The notes under the pieces were generated by a model that saw only the letters and a list, made by a program, of their open reading frames with translations, had not been told where the DNA came from and made no database searches. This document shows, piece after piece, positions 60,501-64,000 of a DNA stretch of 64,000 bases. The stretch comes from Nectonema munidae. Its lineage: Eukaryota > Nematomorpha > Nectonematoida > Nectonematidae. How positions within the stretch are numbered: the stretch's first letter is position 1; each line of letters opens with the position of its first letter. The stretch is taken from positions 124,001 to 188,000 of the forward strand of contig JAUIRK010000312.1 of NCBI GenBank assembly GCA_030549495.1, given 5' to 3'. Made by a program: the position numbers and the translations under genes.

Positions 60501-62466
60501 GCTCTTTAGATAAAGGTAAGTTATTAGTTCCGATGATACTGAAACTAGAACAGCTTAACGAAGTTTCATCGAAGAAAGAAAACAAGTTTGTGTGCGTAGC
60601 AGTTTCTTTCCCCCCTTCAAACTTAACATGGCTGATCAAGGAGAGTGAAACAATTTTAAAAAGAAAATTAATCCTCAAAAAGGTGCATATATCTTCTTAC
60701 TGAAATCGAGTTAAAACGCCCGAAACCAAAACGCCTGATACCAAAACACCGGATACAAAAACGTCTGAAATTTGAAGATACAAAAAAACATTTAAAAATT
60801 TAAGATTTTTTCTTGTATCAACGTTTTTTCCAATTATTATATCTTATATATTTTTCTAAGAATACAAGGTTTCTAATTTATCAATCTTATCGAATCGAAC
60901 TACCCTGAAATTTTGAACTAAAATCAGAAATTATTTATCTTCTTGTTTTCCTGTTTAAATTAGTCACATCTTTCTGGTTTCAAACTGATTTTCGGTTTAA
61001 AATGGTAGTTTAATTGTTTTTCAAACCAAAAAAATCATGTATTTTTGTATGATCACTTTTATCTTTCAAGCCAAATTAATCACTATCATTTCGTATCAAA
61101 TCGACCATTTTGAAAATTGTCCAAATAGAATAAACTTTAAAAATAGTAACGTCCGAATTATTTTTTTCGGGCGTTTTGACCCGGCACCCTTCTTACTTAT
61201 TGCTGCTTTTTGATTTCACGACAATTTTGTAATAAGTTTCAAAGTTTCTTTGAACGATTTACTTAAAATTTTGCGGACTAAATCTGCAATTTGCTTTCGA
61301 AACATTGTGTACCTTTTTTTTGCTTGCCACAAATTAAAAATATTTAGGATTACAAAATTGTTTCTGAAAAAGGCTACAAAAATGAAGATCAAGTTTACGA
61401 GATGACAGTAAAAATATCGAGTAAGCTGGAAGGAGAAGTCATATGTCATGCAACCAATTTGATTGGAGAAACCTTTCAAACTTTAAAGAGTAATACTTTT
61501 AGTAGACTTTTATAAAAAATTTGTGTACCCCTTTTGCCACGTTTTACGTAGTGTGACCAAACCACACTACCGCTGATTCTAACTATTTAATCTTTTCGCC
61601 AATTAGAATTAGTGTAAGAATTGATGTTAGGGTTGAGGTTAGCGCAATCGTACATACATACACATACATATACATTTTTGACCCAAACTTTCGTATTTAT
61701 TTGTATTACACGTCTGACACAAAAAACATCTATACATATATACACACACACACACACATGCATTCATAGTTACATATTGACATTAGACATCCATTCAAAC
61801 ACAAACTTAATTTTAATAGAAGGTAGTACTCTTTTTTCTTCTAGGGTAAGGAAATCTTGATTGACATTGTTATCATTTTTAAAATAATATAGCAATTAAA
61901 ATAAAATTTGATTTGAGAAATGGGTTGCATAAGTTTCGGAATCACTGATCTAAGAATTTTAAATGTGTACGCATGGAATCTCTGTGTCATTGATGAGTGT
62001 TCTGGTAAGAGGTAAGTAAGACTTCTTAATAATATAAACAAGAAAGGGGATAAAAATTTATTTGCAAATAAAAAAATGCCTTTACTACTTTTTTTAAAGC
62101 TTTTCAAAAAATACATTGATCAAAAAGTTTTGACAGCCAAAATCACTAAAAAAACCTACCTCCAAATAAAATAATTCCAACCTTGTTAAATTCTACCTCA
62201 ATTCTTTCCCATTTAACCTAGCGTGTGTCAATTATCAATTCATTTTTCTCAATTGATTACAATGAAGTAATCAATTGGTTTTCAAAAATCTGCCCTTAAA
62301 TCGCTAATGCAAGATAAATAATATCTTTTCGTTTATTATTTTTATTCCAAACCCAGTCAAGTCGAAGAGCGCCTCAAGTTCTACCTTTCTCATTCTTAGC
62401 GTGTTGCTGACCGCCACACTCATACTCTTCTTCTCTTTGTTCATAGCTCTGAAGATGTCTGCAATC
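36514..62466 (+). CDS. VEGFR/PDGFR/PVR-type receptor tyrosine kinase, extracellular and transmembrane part (3' end outside window)
   Basis: Nine phase-matched exons: 36514-36577, 40513-40622, 52037-52193, 53694-53960, 58013-58149, 60257-60440, 60510-60682, 61348-61489 and 62357-62466. They give 448 residues with no stop. Order: signal peptide (1-13), Ig1 (Cys44-Cys92), Ig2 (Cys136-Cys181), Ig3 (Cys226, Trp240, Cys285), Ig4 (Cys335, Trp347, Cys397), transmembrane helix 422-443. The Ig2 pattern IPCKST followed by PTEGFF and GLYKC is the hallmark of VEGFR/PDGFR second domains (IPC, then D..GF), and Ig1 ends DTGFYEC then SVYLFV as in VEGFR Ig1. The family binds PDGF/VEGF growth factors at the cell surface and signals through a split kinase domain. 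No kinase exon is visible, so the catalytic half is inferred to lie downstream. Several N-glycosylation sites are present (NSS, NST, NNSS). An adhesion-type Ig protein is the main alternative. Confidence 0.78.
36887..37228. mobile_element. 342-bp hAT MITE with perfect 8-bp target duplication
   Basis: Flanked by ATGTTTAC at 36,879-36,886 and 37,229-37,236. Termini TAGAGATTGCACCC and, inverted, TAGGAATTGCATCCC. Subterminal regions contain repeated CCCCGGG motifs. No coding capacity. Lies about 300 bp downstream of the receptor signal-peptide exon. Confidence 0.88.
37240..38255. other. Receptor intron 1, partly low complexity
   Basis: Includes a poly-A/poly-T stretch at 37,580-37,610. A + frame at 37,933-38,042 with good splice borders (acidic, SDEEEEIDQKEEIP) does not fit the phase of neighbouring exons. 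Confidence 0.4.
38260..39500 (-). mobile_element. Ty3/Gypsy-type LTR retrotransposon fossil, pol fragment
   Basis: Minus strand. Parts seen in order: RNase H (QPNEEKF then FFVVTDQKAVSYIFNKL), a spacer with the LSADALSR-like motif, the integrase zinc-binding region (LHNLLLHPRVRRMHH) and a stretch of the integrase core near 38,450-38,600. No LTRs, gag, protease or reverse transcriptase were recognised. The copy is broken, with several interruptions, and looks old. It lies in the first intron of the receptor gene. Confidence 0.8.
40513..40622 (+). CDS. Receptor exon 2: first half of Ig1
   Basis: Acceptor TTCTCTTAG, 110 bp, donor GTAAGA. It encodes ISTGQSFNFYCESK with the first Ig cysteine (Cys44), matching the B strand of VEGFR Ig1 (TLQITCRG). 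Entry phase 1, exit phase 0. Confidence 0.75.
41290..43635 (+). mobile_element. LINE, 5'-truncated, Jockey/CR1-like reverse transcriptase
   Basis: Begins near the endonuclease/RT junction (KPWITEEVLQMIKMRN). It continues with the RT domain: SAFRKGFSTELL, IYLDLGKAFDSVSHKILLNK, TRGVPQGSI then a stop and GPLLSTVYIND, and YADDV in a shifted frame. Then come LGLIIIENNLSFNQHI and the C-terminal region to about 43,334. The 3' end is a short (CTT)n tail at 43,619-43,633. At least four stops or frameshifts. Inserted in the 11.4-kb receptor intron after exon 40513-40622. Confidence 0.88.
43640..44760. other. Receptor intron 2, nothing recognised
   Basis: AT-rich DNA after the LINE tail. Confidence 0.45.
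44767..45075. mobile_element. Possible Tc1/pogo-type MITE
   Basis: Right end AGTTAAGGAGGGTCTAATGTA with CCGACTTATCCGATATCC resembles pogo/Tigger ends (CAGTAGACCCT ... TCCGA). A second such end, AGAGGGTCTACTATA, occurs at about 44,800 next to a (TA)n run, so the structure is rearranged. Confidence 0.4.
45263..45566. mobile_element. 304-bp hAT MITE with 8-bp target duplication
   Basis: Inverted termini CAGCGTTTTTCAAACT and AGTTTGAAAAACGCTG; flanks GTATATAC and GTGTATAC (7 of 8 identical). Inner parts of both ends also share GGGTCGC. Confidence 0.85.
45580..47380. other. Receptor intron 2, mostly unassigned
   Basis: Contains a C run (about 45,679-45,693) and the R3 repeat copy; the rest is AT-rich with nothing recognised. 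Confidence 0.45.
46324..46425 (+). repeat. Dispersed repeat family R3, copy 1
   Basis: About 100 bp nearly identical to 53,141-53,243 in the same orientation (ATAATGAAAATGAGACAAAA ... GATACAATGCTTCAAAGATA). Confidence 0.7.
47385..47740 (+). mobile_element. LINE fragment, extreme C-terminus of RT ORF
   Basis: Two frames together show the typical LINE tail: ERMKVLNLPSLYYRIKRNEM, then after one frameshift DWNSLPREVVNSTTLNDFKN. The pattern RR..DLI ... WN.LP..VV is shared by CR1- and Jockey-type elements. Confidence 0.75.
48039..49310 (-). mobile_element. MULE (Mutator-like) transposase remnant
   Basis: Minus-strand frames in order: AIYIDVTFKKSPKHFMQIFT then IHAMHNRIQIPVMI (the D..F..CP motif of MULE transposases), YVCGDFEMAIISAAKTV (second acidic residue), FHFTQAIYRKLISLG (the GC.FH...A..RK block), and FPYEMWTVFKRKIRTNKSLR (EMW ... 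R.N...E region). Several frameshifts and stops. The C-terminal frame at 48,039-48,326 is rich in Ser/Asn/Glu. It may extend to about 50,280, where I could not recognise coding motifs. Confidence 0.75.
49815..49965. repeat. Two imperfect tandem 80-bp units
   Basis: Units share GTCTCTTATTGTGCATA and TGGAAA.AATTA in the same order; they may mark an end of the MULE. Confidence 0.5.
50280..52030. other. Receptor intron 2, nothing recognised
   Basis: AT-rich, with a (TA)n microsatellite at about 51,088-51,110. Confidence 0.45.
52037..52193 (+). CDS. Receptor exon 3: second half of Ig1
   Basis: Acceptor TTTTTTTTAAG in phase 0 after an 11.4-kb intron. LHIDKLNYKDTGFYECS carries the canonical L..L...D.G.Y.C Ig signature (Cys92) and ends FKSVYLFVN, like VEGFR Ig1 (VIYVYVQD). 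Confidence 0.85.
52290..52420. repeat. hAT-like element end
   Basis: TTAACCTGTGGTCCACGGAC, then CAGGGGGTCCGTGAAC, an internal palindrome around GGTCC common near hAT termini. Confidence 0.4.
52588..53080. mobile_element. Fold-back element with GGTTC-rich arms and an inner hairpin
   Basis: Ends AGGGTTTGC ... GCAAACCCT, each followed inward by several GGTTC/GAACC and CCGGGA motifs. At 52,797-52,814 and 52,848-52,865 an exact 18-bp inverted pair (GTGTGCAAACGACAAAAG) encloses a purine-rich 33-bp loop. Confidence 0.7.
53141..53243 (+). repeat. Dispersed repeat family R3, copy 2
   Basis: See the copy at 46.3 kb; here it follows the GGTTC fold-back element in the intron between the Ig1 and Ig2 exons. 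Confidence 0.7.
53694..53960 (+). CDS. Receptor exon 4: Ig2
   Basis: One exon holds a whole Ig domain: RPAYIPCKSTF, then LLFVPTEGFFVEEP, then KLAGLYKCVVSY. The acceptor at 53692-53693 was chosen because it matches the incoming phase 1 and coincides with the rise in GC content; the reading frame stays open about 110 bp further upstream but those acceptors do not keep phase. Exit phase 1 at AAAG/GTAAAT. Confidence 0.82.
54180..54410 (+). mobile_element. LINE 3' end fragment with (ATG)n-like tail
   Basis: SLEDAQLRKQWRRRCKK followed by a stop is the usual C-terminus of a LINE family that ends (D)MEKRGLSLEDAQ.R..WR. The same family explains the 18.4-kb remnant. The fragment ends in GATGATAATGATGAT. 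Confidence 0.65.
54793..54922. mobile_element. 130-bp TTAA-flanked MITE, second copy
   Basis: TTAACCCTTTGAGGACCAGT at the left and a matching inverted end CTTCAAAGGGTTAA at the right. The arms share the GGGACACCAGT motif with the copy at 11.7 kb; the middle holds an extra inverted pair around GTCTGCTTT. Confidence 0.75.
54930..55795. other. Receptor intron, nothing recognised
   Basis: AT-rich DNA between a TTAA MITE and the minus-strand LINE. Confidence 0.45.
55800..57650 (-). mobile_element. LINE on the minus strand, endonuclease end to RT, decayed
   Basis: Read right to left: SNHCPILLDWMQ (end of the apurinic-type endonuclease, the SDH motif with N for D) near 57,570-57,620; ATESLLAMTKKGDKLHED near 57,360-57,430; ENQFAFRRTYSTQYLHSYL near 56,760; and SSQGSLLGPLLFLIFIND with ILFADDLTV near 56,450-56,570. 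Multiple stops and frameshifts. Sits in the receptor intron before Ig3. Confidence 0.82.
58013..58149 (+). CDS. Receptor exon 5: first half of Ig3
   Basis: Strong polypyrimidine acceptor (ATTTTTTTTTCAAG). It encodes VVQVGDVISLVCTLRT and LRWTFEKQ, matching VEGFR Ig3 (LSVGEKLVLNCTARTE ... FNWEYP). Exit phase 0 at CAG/GTTTTT. Confidence 0.82.
58272..58404. mobile_element. TTAA-flanked MITE, third, more decayed copy
   Basis: Left end TTAACCTTTTGAGGACCAGT, interior related to the 54.8-kb copy (GAATATATAGAATGCC), right end GCTGGTCCTCAA then TTAA. Sits about 120 bp after the Ig3 exon 58013-58149. Confidence 0.6.
58766..58898 (+). mobile_element. tRNA-derived SINE, copy 7
   Basis: GAGTAGGGTTGGTTAGAAAC, AACTCAAGGCCTTGGATTCG and TTCTCGATGAAAAC in the receptor intron after exon 58013-58149. 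Confidence 0.8.
58900..60256. other. Receptor intron, mostly unassigned
   Basis: Apart from the element at 59.6-59.85 kb there is a segment (60,047-60,130: GGGTTGCATAAGTTTCGGAA ... TGGTAAGAGGTAAGACTTCT) repeated at 61,919-62,025. Confidence 0.5.
59620..59850. mobile_element. Small element with AACTAGCCGG ends and three TTTCGAGCGAAGCGAGAAA-type units
   Basis: AAACTAGCCGG at the left faces CCGGCTAGTTTT at the right. Inside are three spaced copies of a partly palindromic unit (ATGTTTCGAGCGAAGCGAGA and variants at about 59,720, 59,770 and 59,800). Confidence 0.6.
60257..60440 (+). CDS. Receptor exon 6: second half of Ig3
   Basis: Acceptor TTTGAGCACAG. EISLFLNIRNVSKAHSQAY then TCIATSKN is the C-terminal half of the Ig3 fold with Cys285, followed by NSSLLIHVY. 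Exit phase 1 with donor GTATCA. Confidence 0.8.
60510..60682 (+). CDS. Receptor exon 7: first half of Ig4
   Basis: Begins after a 69-bp intron whose sequence is open in frame. Removing the intron brings HVY-DKGKLL next to KENKFVCVAVSFPPSNLTW (Cys335, Trp347), which gives a better Ig spacing than the unspliced reading. Exit phase 0 at AAG/GTGCAT. Confidence 0.7.
60713..61177. mobile_element. Fold-back element with AAAACGCCCGAA ends and tandem 16-bp units
   Basis: Exact 12-bp inverted ends AAAACGCCCGAA and TTCGGGCGTTTT. The left arm has four tandem variants of AAAACGCCTGATACC within 60 bp. It occupies most of the intron between the two halves of Ig4. Confidence 0.7.
61348..61489 (+). CDS. Receptor exon 8: second half of Ig4
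   Basis: Acceptor AATATTTAG; encodes VYEMTVKISSKLEGEVICHA then TNLIGETFQTLK. Cys397 and the A.N..G motif are those of a membrane-proximal Ig domain (compare VEGFR Ig7, CQACSVLGCAK). Exit phase 1 at GTAATA. Confidence 0.78.
61595..61830 (+). repeat. Dispersed repeat family R2, copy 3, with (AC)n
   Basis: GTTAGGGTTGAGGTTAGCGC, CGTACATACATACACATACA, TATTTATTTGTATTACACGT and an (AC)n microsatellite at about 61,741-61,758. Confidence 0.65.
62357..62466 (+). CDS. Receptor exon 9: transmembrane segment
   Basis: Acceptor TTCCAAACCCAG, 110 bp, donor GTAAGT. After KSKSASSST it codes for the hydrophobic run FLILSVLLTATLILFFSLFI and then ALKMSAI, a single-pass helix with a lysine on the cytoplasmic side. 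Phase 0 exit to an exon beyond the intronic piggyBac. Confidence 0.8.
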
Positions 62467-62935
62467 GTAAGTTCTTTCACTTTTTCTCTCACCAACAAAA
62501 TGATTTATGGTTGCAGAATTCATATACAAGTCATGTATTAAAACATGGCCACTCCCACTCTGCGTTTACTGTGTAGATCGCGGACTGTCAATCTCCACCG
62601 CTAATTATTATCTTCTTTTTTAGACTATTTTTATAACAGTTAAGATATTTTTTACTGCTCCATAGTTTTAAATGGCGATTTATTTTCTAGCATCAATAAC
62701 TAAAATTGTTGTTGTTTACCGTTTACTTGCCGAACTTATTAAAAATGTGTTATTCAACTTTTGTCTTGAATATTTAGTTTAAATATACTTACCTTAAAAT
62801 GAAATATAAAAAAATGATAATGATGAACAAGTTTTATATGCAATGACAGACCGGTCCATAAGTGGACCATTGGCGAAAAGTGAAATCAAAATTTTTTGAA
62901 AACAAGCATTTATTGACAAAAGAAAATAAAAGTGG

Positions 62936-64000
62936 TTATTGATGATAAAGGGGAAAGCAGTCTCGATGGACGTTTTTCTGGCAGGCAAAGCAGCATAAAA
63001 GTGAATTTTTTTTACAAACCACGCATTTTCGTTGTTGTTGTCTTGAAACGGACACTAAATAGTGCCCATTCACACTTCTAGAACTTTTAGAAAGATGAGA
63101 AGAAGGCCCTGGTTTTCTCTTTGTTTGCAAACCTTTTAATTGAAGTAAGTGTAGCGTTATTTCTCTACGGAAGTTTAGATGAGATGATTTTTTTTCTGTG
63201 TTTGTCCTTTCATAATCCTTCCAGGCACCAACAACCGAAACGTTTATTGCATGCATTGCCAAAGGCCACCACCATTTTTCGCCTTTACTCTAGGCCTATA
63301 AGCAGCCAATAACTTGTCAAACACATCAACCCCTTCCATTCCTTGATTGTACTTGCTAATGAGGAAAGGACAGCTAACTTCGATCTTTTTCTTCTCTAAA
63401 CGTGAATACCTTCTAACTGTTCCAACAGGTTCATGCGTACAAAAGTTGGATCCAACATTCACACAAGCATTATCCCTCCATTTACAAAAATATACTATTC
63501 CATCTGATCTATAATCGTAATACCCTCTATTTTTCTTCTTGATTTCTTTATCCTCAATCAATGGACATTTACCGGTTCTATTACTTCTAACGGTGCCTAC
63601 TGCTTTTATACCTTTTTCGCTCAATGTTTTTAAGAGGGTGTACGATGTAAAAAAATTGTCAAAATAGAATGTATGTTTTAAAGGGTTTTCAATTGTTTGG
63701 ACAAAGTTTCCTACAACTTGCATGCCCAATGGCATCTTAATTGAACCTCTCTCCTTACCTTGATATATGTGTAAAGACAAGGGGCAGCCAGAATAGGAAC
63801 ACATGCACCATATTTTATAGCCAAACCTAATAGGTTTTCCTTTTATAAACTGCTTACACGAATGAGGCCCATAATAAGGAACTATCGATTCATCTATACT
63901 TATCTCTTCATAAAGTGAACTAAACTTCAAAAATTTAGCGTTTAACATTTCATAAATAGGCCTTACTTTTGCCATTCTGTCTTCTAAATTAATTTTAGTA
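62936..64000 (-). mobile_element. piggyBac transposase, C-terminal two thirds, one frameshift; continues past window edge
   Basis: Read on the minus strand. The DDE_Tnp_1_7 core is present with all three catalytic contexts: DESIVPYYG, YFDNFFTSYTLL and GVDVFDKLL. After KNGGG the frame shifts once (about 63,244-63,262) and resumes as INVSVVGAWK, the conserved end of the core, followed by a cysteine-rich zinc-binding tail (CVVCKK, CFACQK, HRDC). The single visible lesion suggests a fairly recent insertion in the receptor intron after the transmembrane exon. The left terminal repeat was not located; the N-terminal part lies beyond 64,000. Confidence 0.93.

Noticed and set aside
1-64000. tRNA, rRNA, CRISPR arrays, bacterial-type operons
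   Set aside because: The only tRNA-like boxes belong to the SINE copies; no rRNA motifs, regular spacer-repeat arrays or compact operons were seen.

Overview
The window is AT-rich metazoan nuclear DNA with GT-AG introns running from 59 bp to about 11 kb and a heavy load of decayed mobile DNA. No bacterial, organellar, rRNA, tRNA or CRISPR features were seen. Two host genes can be built exon by exon, both on the + strand and both with matching splice phases throughout. The species is not identifiable from sequence alone. The mix of piggyBac, hAT, MULE, several LINEs and a tRNA-derived SINE, plus a remnant of a family common in arthropods, suggests an invertebrate, perhaps an arthropod (weak inference).

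Gene 1 (about 5.65-31.27 kb, +) is the Elongator scaffold subunit ELP1 (IKAP). Eleven phase-compatible exons give about 1,369 codons; vertebrate ELP1 has about 1,330. Recognition rests on the N-terminal propeller block with GWGKKETQF, a single 2.2-kb central exon, the helical C-terminal repeats and the lysine-rich segment before the C-terminal helical domain. The extreme N-terminus is uncertain. The last exon places an AATAAA signal over the stop codon.

Gene 2 (36.51-beyond 62.47 kb, +) is the 5' half of a receptor tyrosine kinase of the VEGFR/PDGFR/PVR type. A signal-peptide exon is followed by exons for four Ig domains and a transmembrane exon, 448 codons in all and in frame throughout. The kinase exons must lie beyond the window. 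Four Ig domains is fewer than the seven of VEGFR or the five of PDGFR.

Mobile DNA fills the introns and intergenic space. It includes seven copies of a tRNA-like SINE, five or more LINE fragments, a MULE, a nearly intact piggyBac transposase at the right edge, three small TTAA-flanked elements possibly mobilised by a piggyBac relative, several hAT transposase fragments and hAT MITEs (two with recognisable 8-bp target duplications), fold-back elements, a Ty3/Gypsy pol fossil, and several dispersed repeats of unknown class. No gene cluster resembling a new multi-gene system was found. The best new items are the four-Ig receptor with an optional-looking 69-bp intron, and several uncharacterised repeat families.
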